Assembly (NCBI GenBank): GCA_964036665.1
Contig: OZ038529.1
Coordinates: 15,322,060-15,386,059 of the forward strand
Direction of reading: 5' to 3'
Length of the DNA: 64,000 bases
Origin: Gordius sp. MW1
Taxonomy: Eukaryota; Nematomorpha; Gordioida; Gordea; Gordiidae
In this document: positions 39,116 to 51,375 of the stretch, piece after piece
Position numbering within the stretch: position 1 is the stretch's first letter
Layout of the letters: each line of letters begins with the position of its first letter
Program-made: the position numbers and the translations under genes
The notes under the pieces: model-generated
Seen by the model: only the letters and a program-made list of their open reading frames with translations
The model's database searches: none
Told to the model about the DNA's origin: nothing

Positions 39116-42100
39116 CATAAAATCGAAAAAAATAAATATTTTTACCTCAAAATTTTTCACATACTTTTCTTTCAACCGTATGCATCCGATGAAAGTTGTC
39201 GTTTTCAGACGTGGTTTCCATGATAAAAAGTAAAAATTTATCAGAATCAGAAAACTATTACTTTGAAATCATGATCGCATAGTGCATTTTTGAAAAATTA
39301 AGCACTCAAGTTGCGATACAACAAACTAATCGCAACAATAAAACGTTGTCTTTTGTCAAAATGATAGTTCTCGCAGCTAAACCTCTTTTCGGAAGTAAAT
39401 CGAGGATAAAAGGATTCTCAAACTGGCTTGCTTTTATATATTTTTTCATGCTCTTTCACATAGAATCGAAAAAAATAAATATTTTTACCTTAAAATTTTT
39501 CACATATTTTTCTTTGAACCGTATTCATCCGATGAAAGCTGTCGTTTTCAGACGTGGTTTCTATGATCCCAAGTAAAAATTTATCAGAATCAGAAAACTA
39601 TTACTTTAAAATCATGATCGCATAGTGCATTTTTGAAAAATTAAGCACTCACGTTGCGATACAACAAACTAATCGCAACAATAAAACGTTGTCTTTTGTC
39701 AAAATGATAGTTCTCGCAGCTAAACCTCTTTGCGGTAGTCAATCGAGGATAATAGGATTCTCAAATTGGCTTACTTTTATATATTTTTTTACGCTCTTTC
39801 ACATAGAATCGAAAAAAATAAATATTTTTACCTCAAAACTTTTCACATATTTTTCTTTGAACCGTATTCATCCGATGAAAGATGTCGTTTTCAGACGTGG
39901 TTTCTATGATCCCAAGTAAAAATTTATCAGAATCTGAAAACTATTACTTTGAAATCATGATCGCATAGAGTGATTTTCAAAAATTAAGCACTCACGTTGC
40001 GATACAACAAACTAATCGCAACAATAAAACGTTGTCTTTTGTCAAAATGATAGTTCTCGCAGCTTAAAACCTCTTTTCGGAAGTCAGTCGAGGATAATAG
40101 GATTCTCAAATTGACTTATATATTTTTTTACGCTCTTTCACATAGAATCGAAAAAAATAAATATTTTTCTCAAAATTTTTCACATATTTTTCTTTGAACC
40201 CTATTCATCCGATGAAAGTTGTCGTTTTCAGACGTGGTTTCTATGATCCCAAGTAAAAATTTATCAGAATCTATTACTTTGAAATCATAATCGCATAGAG
40301 CAGTTTTCAAAAATTCAGCACTCACGTTGCGATACAACAAACTAATCGCAACAATAAAACGTTGTCTTTTGTCAAAATGATAGTTCTCGCAGCTTAAAAC
40401 CTCTTTTCGGAAGTCAATCGAGGATAATAGGATTGTCAAATTGGCTTACTTTTATTTTCATGCTCTTTCATATAGAGTCGAAAAAAATAAATATTTTTAC
40501 CTCAAAATTTTTCACATATGTTTCTTTGAACCGTATTCATCCGATGAAAGTGGTCGTTTTAAGACGAGGTTTCTATGATCCCAAGTAAAAATTTATAAGA
40601 ATCTGAAAACTATTACTTTGAAATCATGATCGCATAGAGTGATTTTCAAAAATTAAGCACTCACGTTGCGATACAACAAACTAATCGCAACAATAAAACG
40701 TTGTCTTTTGTCAAAATGATAGTTCTCGCAGCTTAAGACCTCTTTTCGGAAGTAAATCGAGGATAATAGGATTCTCAAAGTGGCTTACTTATATATATTT
40801 TTTCATGCTCTTTCATATAGAATCGAAAAAATAAATACTTTTACCTCAAAATTTTTCACATATTTTTCTTTCAACCGTATGCATCCGATGAAAGTTGTCG
40901 TTTTCAGACGTGGTTTCGATGATAAAAAGTAAAAATTTATAAGAAGCAAAAAACTATTACTTTGAAATCATGATCGCCTAATGCATTTTTGAAAAATTAA
41001 GCACTCACGTTGCGATACAACAAACTAATCGCAACAATAAAACGTTGTCTTTTGTCAAAATGATAGTTCTCGCAGCTTATAACCTCTTTTCGGAAGTCAA
41101 TCGAGGATAATAGGATTCTCAAATTGGCTTACTTTTATATATTTTTTTACGCTCTTTCACATAGAATCGAAAAAAATAAATATTTTTACCTCAAAATTTT
41201 TCACATATGTTTCTTTGAACCGTATTCATCCGATGAAAGTTGTCGTTTTCAGACGTGGTTTCTATGATCCCAAGTAAAAATTTATCAGAATCTAAAAACT
41301 ATTACTTTGAAATCATAATCGCATAGAGCAGTTTTCAAAAATTAAGCACTCACGTTGCGATACAACAAACTAATCGCAACAATTAAACGTTGTCTTTTGT
41401 CAAAATGAATAGTTCTGGCAGCTTAAAACCTATTTTCGGAAGTAAATCGAGGATAAAAGGATTCTCAAACTGGCTTACTTTTATATATTTTTTTATGCTC
41501 TTTCATATAGAATCGAAAAAAATAAATATTTTTACCTCAAAATTTTTCACATATTTTTTTTGAACCGTATTCATCCGATGAAAGTTGTCGTTTTCAGACG
41601 TGGTTTCTATGATCCCAAGTAATAATTTATCAGAATCTGTAAACTATTATTTTGAAATCATGATCGCATAGAGCCATTTTCAAAAATTAAGCACTCACGT
41701 TGCGATACAACAAACTAATCGCAACAATTAAACGTTGTCTTTTGTCAAAATGAATAGTTCTGGCAGCTTAAAACCTATTTTCGGAAGTAAATCGAGGATA
41801 AAAGGATTCTCAAACTGGTTTACTTTTATATATTTTTTTATGCTCTTTCATATAGAATCGAAAAAAATAAATATTTTTACCTCAAAATTTTTCACATATT
41901 TTTCTTTCAACCGTATGCATCCGATGATAGTTGTCGTTTTCAGACGTGGTTTCGATGATAAAAAGTAAAAATTTATCAGAAGCAGAAAACTATTACTTTG
42001 AAATCATGATCGCCTAATGCATTTTTGAAAAATTAAGCACTCACGTTGCGATACAACAAACTAATCGCAACAATAAAACGTTGTCTTTTGTCAAAATGAT

Positions 42101-45100
42101 AGTTCTCGCAGCTTAAAACCTCTTTTCGGAAGTCAGTCGAGGATAATAGGATTCTCAAATTGACTTATATATTTTTTTACGCTCTTTCACATAGAATCGA
42201 AAAAAATAAATATTTTTCTCAAAATTTTTCACATATTTTTCTTTAAACCGTATTCATCCGATGAAAGTTGTCGTTTTCAGACGTGGTTTCTATGATCCCA
42301 AGTAAAAATTTATCAGAATCTATTACTTTGAAATCATAATCGCATAGAGCAGTTTTCAAAAATTCAGCACTCACGTTGCGATACAACAAACTAATCGCAA
42401 CAATAAAACGTTGTCTTTTGTCAAAATGAATAGTTCTGGCAGCTTAAAACCTCTTTTCGGAAGTAAATCGAGGATAAAAGGATTCTCAAACTGGCTTACT
42501 TTTATATATTTTTTTATGCTCTTTCATATAGAATCGAAAAAAATAAATATTTTTACCTCAAAATTTTTCACATATTTTTCTTTGAACCGTATTCATCCGA
42601 TGAAAGTTGTCGTTTTCAGACGTGGTTTCTATGATCCCAAGTAAAAATTTATCAGAATCTAAAAACTATTACTTTGAAATCATAATCGCATAGAGCAGTT
42701 TTCAAAAATTCAGCACTCACGTTGCGATACAACAAACTAATCGCAACAATCAAACGTTGTCTTTTGTCAAAATGAATAGTTCTGGCAGCTTAAAACCTCG
42801 TTTCGGAAGTAAATCGAGGATAAAAGGATTCTCAAATTGGCTTACTTTTATATATTTTTTCATGCTCTTTCACATAGAATCGAAAAAAATAAATATTTTT
42901 ACCTCAAAATTTTTCACATATTTTTCTTTCAACCGTATGCATCCGATGAAAGTTGTCGTTTTCAGACGTGGTTTCGATGATAAAAAGTAAAAATTTATCA
43001 GAATCAGAAAACTATTACTTTAAAATCATGATCGGATAAGTGCATTTTTGAAAAATTAAGCACTCACGTTGCGATACAGCAAACTAATCGCAACAATAAA
43101 ACGTTGTCTTTTGTCAAAATGATAGTTCTCGCAGCTTAAAACCTCTTTGCGGAAGTCAATCGAGGATAATAGGATTCTCAAATTGGCTTACTTTTATATA
43201 TTTTTTCATGCTCTTTCACATAGAATAGAAAAAAATAAATATTTTTACCTCAAAATTTTTCACATACTTTTCTTTCAACCGTATGCATCCTATGAAAGTT
43301 GTCGTTTTCAGACGTGGTTTCCATGATAAAAAATAAAAATTTATCAGAATCAGAAAACTATTACTTTGAAATCATGATCGCATAATGCATTTTTGAAAAA
43401 TTAAGCACTCACGTTGCGATAACAAACTATTCGCAACAATAAAACGTTGTCTTTTGTCAAAATGATAGTTCTCGCAGCTTAAAACCTCTTTGCGGAAGTC
43501 AATCGAGGATAATAGGATTCTCAGATTGGCTTACTTTTATATATTTTTTTACGCTCTTTCACATAGAATCGAAAAAAATAAATATTTTTACCTCAAAATT
43601 TTTCACATATTTTTCTTTGGACCGTATTCATCCGATGAAAGTTGTCGTTTTCAGACGTGGTTTCTATGATCCCAAGTAATAATTTATCAGAATCTGTAAA
43701 CTATTATTTTGAAATCATGATCGCATAGAGCCATTTTCAAAAATTAAGAATCACGTTGCGATACAACAAACTAATCGCAACAATAAAACGTTGTCTTTTG
43801 TCAAATGATAGTTCTCGCAGCTTAAAACCTCTTTTCGGAAGTCAATCGAGGATAATAGGATTCTCAAATTGGCTTACTTTTATATATATTTTTATGCTCT
43901 TTCACATAGAATCGAAAAAAATAAATATTTTTCTCAAAATTTTTCACATATTTTTCTTTGAACCGTATTCATCCGATGAAAGTTGTCGTTTTCAGACGTG
44001 ATTTCTATGATCCCAATTAAAAATTTATCAGAATCACAAAAACTATTACTTTGAAATCATAATCGCATAGAGCAGTTTTCATAAATTCAGCACTCACGTT
44101 GCGATACAACAAACTAATCGCAACAATAAAACGTTGTCTTTTGTCAAAATGAATAGTTCTGGCAGCTTAAAACCTCTTTTCAGAAGTAAATTGAGGATAA
44201 TAAGAATCTCAAATTGGCTTACTTTTATATATTTTTCCATGCTCTTTCACATAGAATTGAAAAAAATAAATATTTTTACCTCAAAATTTTTTACATATTT
44301 TTCTTTCAACCGTATGCATCCGATGAAAGTTGTCGTTTTCAGACGTGGTTTCGATGATAAAAAGTAAAAATTTATCAGAATCAGAAAACTATTACTTTAA
44401 AATCATGATCGCATAGTGCATTTTTGAAAAATTAAGCACTCACGTTGCGATACAACAAACTAATCGCAACAATAAAACGTTGTCTTTTGTCAAAATGATA
44501 GTTCTCGCAGCGAAACCTCTTTGCTGAAGTCAATCGAGGATAATAGGATTCTCAAATTGGCTTACTTTTATATATTTTTTTACGCTCTTTCACATAGAAT
44601 CGAAAAAAATAAATATTTTTACCTCAAAACTTTTCACATATTTTTCTTTGAACCGTATTCATCCGATGAAAGATGTCGTTTTCAGACGTGGTTTCTATGA
44701 TCCCAAGTAAAAATTTATCAGAATCTGAAAACTATTACTTTGAAATCATGATCGCATAGAGTGATTTTCAAAAATTAAGCACTCACGTTGCTATACAACA
44801 AACTAATCGCAACAATAAAACGTTGTCTTTTGTCAAAATGATAGTTCTCGCAGCTTAAAACCTCTTTTCGGAAGTAAATCGAGGATAATAGGATTCTCAA
44901 AGTGGCTTACTTATATATATTTTTTCATGCTCTTTCACATAGAATCGAAAAAATAAATATTTTTACCTCAATATTTTTCACATATTTTTCTTTCAACCGT
45001 ATGCATCCGATGAAAGTTGTCGTTTTCAGACGTGGTTTCGATGATAAAAAGTAAAAATTTATCAGAAGCAGAAAACTATTACTTTGAAATCATGATCGCC

Positions 45101-45264
45101 TAATGCATTTTTGAAAAATTAAGCACTCACGTTGCGATACAACAAACTAATCGCAACAATAAAACGTTGTCTTTTGTCAAAATGATGGTTCTCGCAGCTT
45201 AAAACCTCTTTGCGGAAGTCAATCGAGGATAATAGGATTCTCAAATTGGCTTACTTTTATATAT
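38153..45264. repeat. Large segmental duplication, right copy (~7.1 kb)
   Basis: Right partner of 27,550-34,315. The first 770 bp (38,153-38,923) are also part of the 1,703-bp HOR, so that stretch occurs three times (about 27.55, 36.45 and 38.15 kb). It holds one extra monomer at 42,971-43,316. It ends where TATATTTTTTT-ACGCTC in the left copy is replaced by TATATTTTTTC-ATGCTC, a switch to a different donor. Confidence 0.9.
42971..43316. repeat. Extra monomer (346 bp) in the right large copy
   Basis: The copies run in step at 10,603 bp to about 42,970 (left 32,367) and resume at 10,949 bp from 43,321 (left 32,372, CCATGATAAAAAATA). The intervening 346 bp has one alpha tail with ATCGGATAAGTGC, an ACAGCAAAC loop, and a TTTGCGG/CATACTTTTC monomer body. 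Either the right copy gained a monomer or the left lost one after duplication. Confidence 0.85.
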
Positions 45265-45710
45265 TTTTTCATGCTCTTTCACATAGAATCGAAAAAAATA
45301 AATATTTTTACCTCAAAATTTTTCACATACTTTTCTTTCAACCGTATGCATCCGATGAAAGTTGTCGTTTTCAGACGTGGTTTCCATGATAAAAAGGAAA
45401 AATTTATCAGAATCAGAAAACTATTACTTTGAAATCATGCATAATGCATTTTTGAAAAATTAAGCACTCACGTTGCGATAACAAACTATTCGCAACAATA
45501 AAACGTTGTCTTTTGTCAAAATGATAGTTCTCGCAGCTTAAAACCTCTTTGCGGAAGTCAATCGAGGATAATAGGATTCTCAGATTGGCTTACTCTTATA
45601 TATTTTTTTACGCTCTTTCACATAGAATCGAAAAAAATAAATATTTTTACCTCAAAATTTTTCACATATTTTTCTTTGGACCGTATTCATCCGATGAAAG
45701 TTGTCGTTTT
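45265..45710. repeat. Fragment copied from the 1,703-bp HOR
   Basis: It matches 36,031-36,476 (offset 9,234) and 37,734-38,179 (offset 7,531), including CCATGATAAAAAGGAAAA, TCATGCATAATGCATTTTTG and TTGGCTTACTCTTATAT. It starts exactly where the large duplication stops matching, so the junction at about 45,265 joins two donors. Confidence 0.8.
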
Positions 45711-47300
45711 CAGACGTGGTTTCCACGATCCCAAGTAATAATTTATCAGAATCTGAAAACTATTATTTTGAAATCATGATCGCATAGAGCCATTTTCAAA
45801 AATTAAGCATCACGTTGCGATACAACAAACTAATCGCAACAATAAAACGTTGTCTTTTGTCAAAATGTTAGTTCTCGCAGCTTAAAACCTCTTTGCGGAA
45901 GTCAATCGAGGATAATAGGATTCTCAGATTGGCTTACTCTTATATATTTTTTTACGCTCTTTCACATAGAATCGAAAAAAATAAATATTTTTACCTCAAA
46001 ATTTTTCACATATTTTTCTTTGAACCGTATTCATCCGATGAAAGTTGTCGTTTTCAGACGTGGTTTCTATGATCCCAAGTAAAAATTTATCAGAATCTTA
46101 AAACTATTACTTTGAAATCATAATCGCATAGAGCAGTTTTCATAAATTCAGCACTCACGTTGCGATACAACAAACTAATCGCAACAATAAAACGTTGTCT
46201 TTTGTCAAAATGAATAGTTCTGGCAGCTTAAAACCTATTTTCAGAAGTAAATCGAGGATAATAGGAATCTCAAATTGGCTTACTTTTATATATTTTTCCA
46301 TGCTCGTTCACATAGAATCGAAAAAAATAAATATTTTTACCTCAAAACTTTTCACATATTTTTCTTTGAACCGTATTCATCCGATAAAGATGTCGTTTTC
46401 AAACGTGGTTTCTATGATCCCAAGTAAAAATTTATCAGAATCTGAAAACTATTACTTTGAAATCATGATCGCATAGAGTGATTTTCCAAAATTAAGCACT
46501 CACGTTGCTATACAACAAACTAATCGCAACAATAAAACGTTGTCTTTTGTCAAAATGATAGTTCTCGCAGCTTAAAACCTCTTTTCGGAATTAAATCGAG
46601 GATAATAGGATTCTCAAAGTGGCTTACTTATATATATTTTTTCATGCTCTTTCACATAGAATCGAAAAAATAAATATTTTACCTCAAATTTCACATATTT
46701 TTCTTTCAACCGTATGCATCAGATGAAAGTTGTCGTTTTCAGACGTGGTTTCGATGATAAAAAGTAAAAATTTATCAGAAGCAGAAAACTATTACTTTGA
46801 AATCATGATCGCCTAATGCATTTTTGAAAAATTAAGCACTCACGTTGCGATACAACAAACTAATCGCAACAATAAAACGTTGTCTTTTGTCAAAATGATA
46901 GTTCTCGCAGCTTAAAACCTCTTTTCGGAAGTCAATCGAGGATAATAGGATTGTCAAATTGGCTTACTTTTATATATTTTTTCATGCTCTTTCATATAGA
47001 ATCGAAAAAAATAAATATTTTTACCTCAAAATTTTTCACATATGTTTCTTTGAACCGTATTCATCCGATGAAAGTTGTCGTTTTTAGACGTGGGCTCTAT
47101 GATCCCAAGTAAAAATTTATCAGAATCTAAAAACTATTACTTTGAAATCATAATCGCATAGAGCAGTTTTCAAAAATTCAGCACTCACGTTGCGATACAA
47201 CAAAGTAATCGCAACAATAAAACGTTGTCTTTTGTCAAAATGAATAGTTCTGGCAGCTTAAAACCTCTTTTCGGAAGTAAATCGAGGATAAAAGGATTGT
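45711..47300. repeat. End of domain B: recycled monomers
   Basis: A TTACTCTTATAT monomer is tandemly repeated (about 45,551 and 45,897). The stretch 46,345-46,910 is a looser copy of 44,628-45,193 (offset 1,717) with GTTGCTATAC, AAAGTGGCTTACTTATATAT and a shortened TTTTACCTCAAATTTCAC. GATTGTCAAATTGG/CATATGTTTC/TTTTTAGACG units occur twice about one monomer apart near 46,950 and 47,297, the second running into domain C. No non-satellite sequence. Confidence 0.65.
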
Positions 47301-47699
47301 CAAATTGGCTTACTTTTATATATTTTTTCATGCTCTTTCATATAGAATCGAAAAAAATAAATATTTTTACCTCAAAATTTTTCACATATGTTTCTTTGAA
47401 CCGTATTCATCCGATGAAAGTTGTCGTTTTTAGACGTGGTTTCTATGATCCCAAGTAAAAATTTATCAGAAGCAAAAAACTATTACTTTGAAATCATGAC
47501 CGCCTAATGCATTTTTGAAAAATTAAGCACTCACGTTGCGATACAACAAACTAATCGCAACAATAAAACGTTGTCTTTTGTCAAAATGATATTTTCGCAG
47601 CTTAAAACCTCTTTGCGGAAGTCAATCGAGGATAATAGGATTCTCAAATTGGCTTACTTTTGTGTATTTTTTACGCTCTTTTACATAGAATCGAAAAAA

Positions 47700-50600
47700 A
47701 TAAATATTTTTACCTCCAAATTTTTCACATATTTTTCTTTGAACCGTATTCATCCGATGAAAGTGGTCGTTTTCAAACGTGGTTTCTATGATCCCAAGTA
47801 AAAATTTATCAGAATCTAAAAACTATTACTTTGAAATCATGATCGCATAGAGCCATTTTCAAAAATTAAGCACCTACGTTGCGATACAACAAGCTAATCG
47901 CAACAATAAAACGTTGTCTATTGTCAAAATGATAGTTCTCGCAGCTTAAATCCTCTTTTCGGGAGTCAATCGAAGATAATAGGATTCTCAAGTTGGCTTA
48001 CTTTTATATATTTTTTCATGCTCTTTCACATAGAATCAAAAAAAATAAATATTTTTACCTTAAAATTTTTCACATATTTTTCTTTGAACCGTATTCATCC
48101 GATGAAAGTTGTCGTTTTCAGACGATGTTTCTATGACCCCAAGTAAAAATTTATCAGAATCTAAAAACTATTACTTTGAAATCATAATCGCATAGAGCAG
48201 TTTTCGAAAATTCAGCACTCACGTTGCGATACAACAAACTAATCGCAACAATAAAACGTTGTCTTTTGTCAAAATAATAGTTCTCGCAGCTTAAAACCTC
48301 TTTTCGGAAGTCAATCGAGGATAATAGGATTCTTAAATTGGCTTACTTTTATATATTTTTTCATGCTCTTTCACATAGAGTTGAAGAAAATAAATATTTT
48401 TACCTCAAAACTTTTCACATATTTTTCTTTCAACCGTATGCATCCGATGAAAGTTGTCGTTTTCAGACGTGGTTTTGATGATAAAAAGTAAAAATTTATC
48501 AGAAGCAGAAAACTATTACTTTGAAATCATGATCGCCTAATGCATTTTTGAAAAATTAAGCACTCACGTTGCGATACAACAAACTAATCGCAACAATAAA
48601 ACGTTGTCTTTTGTCAAAATGATAGTTCTCGCAGCTTAAAACCTCTTTGCGGAAGTCAATCGAGGATAATAGGATTCTCAAATTGGCTTACTTTTATATA
48701 TTTTTTTACGCTCTTTCACATAGAAACGAAAAAAATAAATATTTTTACCTCAAAATTTTTCACATATTTTTATTTGAACCGTATTCATTCGATGAAAGTG
48801 GTCGTTTTCAGACGTGGTTTCTATGATCCCAAGTAAAAATTTATCAGAAGCAGAAAACTATTACTTTGAAATCATGATCGCCTAATGCATTTTTGAAAAA
48901 TTAAGCACTCACGTTGCGATACAACAAACTAATCGCAACAATAAAACGTTGTCTTTTGTCAAAATGATAGTTCTCGCAGCTTAAAACCTCTTTGCGGAAG
49001 TCAATCGAGGATAATAGGATTCTCAAATTGGCTTACTTTTATATATTTTTTTACGCTCTTTCACATAGAATCAAAAAAAATAAATATTTTTACCTCCAAA
49101 TTTTTCACTTTTCTTTGAATTGTATTCATCCGATGAAAGTGGTCGTTTTCAGACGTGGTTTCTATGATCCCAAGTAATAATTTATCAGAATCTGAAAACT
49201 ATTATTTTGAAATCATGATCGCATAATGCATTTTTGAAAAATTAAGCACTCACGTTGCGATAACAAACTATTCGCAACAATAAAACGTTGTCTTTTGTCA
49301 AAATGATATTTCTCGCAGCTTAAAACCTCTTTGCGGAAGTCAATCGAGGATAATAGGATTCTCAGATTGTCTTACTTTTATATATTTTTTTACGCTCTTT
49401 CACATAGAATCGAAAAAAATAAATATTTTTACCTCAAAATTTTTCACATATTTTTCTTTGAACCGTATTCATCCGATGAAAGTGGTCGTTTTCAGAAGTG
49501 GCTTCTATGATCCCAAGTAAAAATTTATCAGAATCTGAAAACTATTACTTTGAAATCATGATCGCATAGAGCCATTTTTGAAAATTAAGCACTCACGTTG
49601 CGAAAAACAAATTAATCGCAACAATAAAACGTTGTCTTTTGTCAAAATGATAGTTCTCGCAGCTTAAATTCTCTTTTCGGAAGTCAATCGAGGATAATAG
49701 AATTCTCAAATTAGCTTACTTTTATATATTTTTTCATGCTCTTTCACATAGAGTCGAAGAAAATAAATATTTTTACCTCAAAACTTTTCACATATTTTTC
49801 TTTCAACCGTATGCATCCGATGAAAGTTGTAGTTTTCAGACGTGGTTTCGATGATAAAAAGTAAAAATTTATCAGAAGCAGAAAACTATTACTTTGAAAT
49901 CATGATCGCCTAATGCATTTTTGAAAAATTAAGCACTCACGTTGCGATACAACAAACTAATCGCAACAATAAAACGTTGTCTTTTGTCAAAATGATAGTT
50001 CTCGTAGCTAAACCTCTTTGCGGAAGTCAATCGAGGATAATAGGATTCTCAAATTGGCTTACTTTTATATATTTTTTTACGCTCTTTCACAAAGAATCGA
50101 AAAAAATAAATATTTTTACCTCTAAACTTTTCACATATTTTTCTTTGAACCGTATTCATCCGATGAAAGATGTCGTTTTCAGACGTGGTTTCTATGATCC
50201 CAAGTAAAAATTTATCTGAATCTGAAAACTATTACTTTGAAATCATGATCGCATAGAGCCATTTTCAAAAATTAAGCACTCACGTTGCGATACAACAAAC
50301 TAATCGCAACAATAAAACGTTGTCTTTTGTCAAAATGATAGTTCTCGCTGCTTAAAACCTCTTTTCGGAAGTATGTCGAGGATAATAGGATTCTCAAAGT
50401 GGCTTACTTATATATATTTTTTCATGCTATTTCACATAGAATCGAAAAAATAAATATTTTTACCTCAAAATTTTTCACATATTTTTCTTTCAACCGTATG
50501 CATCCGATGAAAGTTGTCGTTTTCAGACGTGGTTTCCACGATAAAAAGTAAAAATTTATCAGAAGCAGAAAACTATTACTTTAAAATCATGATCGCATAA

Positions 50601-51375
50601 TGCATTTTTGAAAAAGTAAGCACTCACGTTGCGATACAACAAACTAATCGTATCAATAAAACGTTGTCTTTTGTCAAAATGATAGTTCTCGCAGCTTAAA
50701 ACCTCTTTGCGGAAGTCAATCGAGGATAATAGGATTCTCAAATTGGCTTACTTTTATATATTTTTTTACGCTCTTTCACATAGAATCGAAAAAAATAAAT
50801 ATTTTTACCTCAAAATTTTTCACATATTTTTCTTTGAACCGTATTCATCCGATGAAAGTGGTCGTTTTCAGAAGTGGCTTCTATGATCCCAAGTAAAAAT
50901 TTATCAGAATCTGAAAACTATTACTTTGAAATCATGATCGCATAGAGCCATTTTTGAAAATTAAGCACTCACGTTGCGAACAACAAACTAATCGCAACAA
51001 TAAAACGTTGTCTTTTGTCAAAATGATAGTTCTCGCAGCTTAAATTCTCTTTTCGGAAGTCAATCGAAGATAATAGAATTCTCAAATTGACTTACTTTTA
51101 TATATTTTTTCATGCTCTTTCACATAGAGTCGAAGAAAATAAATATTTTTACCTCAAAACTTTTCACATATTTTTCTTTCAACCGTATGCATCCGATGAA
51201 AGTTGTAGTTTTCAGACGTGGTTTCGATGATAAAAAGTAAAAATTTATCAGAAGCAGAAAACTATTACTTTGAAATCATGATCGCCTAATGCATTTTTGA
51301 AAAATTAAGCACTCACGTTGCGATACAACAAACTAATCGCAACAATAAAACGTTGTCTTTTGTCAAAATGATAGT
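47700..51375. repeat. 11-mer duplication, first copy
   Basis: It matches 51,484-55,163 at an offset of 3,784, changing to 3,788 after a small deletion near 49,107 (TTTTCACTTTTCTTTG here against TTTTCACATATTTTTCTTTG). Shared markers: CAACAAGCTAATCG with GTCTATTGTC (47,888 and 51,672), AAAATAATAG (48,271 and 52,055), ATAGAGTTGAAG, ATAGAAACG and GAATTGTATTC. Differences are few, for example GCGAAAAACAAATTAATCG against GCGAACAACAAATTAATCG, and GAAGTGGCTTC against GACGTGGCTTC. Confidence 0.85.
50628..50654. other. Disrupted dyad (right arm ATCGTATC)
   Basis: The left arm GTTGCGAT is intact but the right arm reads ATCGTATC, which leaves only the inner four pairs in register. This form is copied at about 54,416 and 55,792 with the HOR. 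It is among the few monomers whose dyad is clearly broken; others have GTTGCTAT (8,780, 10,501, 33,838, 44,787) or GTTACGAT (about 4,309). Confidence 0.7.

Larger units (their letters stand above)
27045..47300. repeat. Satellite domain B (TGAATAGTTCTGG subfamily)
   Basis: From about 27,051 many monomers have an inserted A giving AAAATGAATAGTTCTGG, then GGAAGTAAATCGAGGAT in place of GTCAATCGAGG, and TTTCAACCGTATGCATCC in place of TTTGAACCGTATTCATCC. The last TGAATAGTTCTGG copy is at about 47,241. Monomers with ACGCTCTTTCAC and TTTGCGG begin to mix in from about 29.1 kb, so the passage to domain C is gradual. The domain is built largely from one duplicated segment of about 7 kb and a 1,703-bp HOR. 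Confidence 0.7.
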
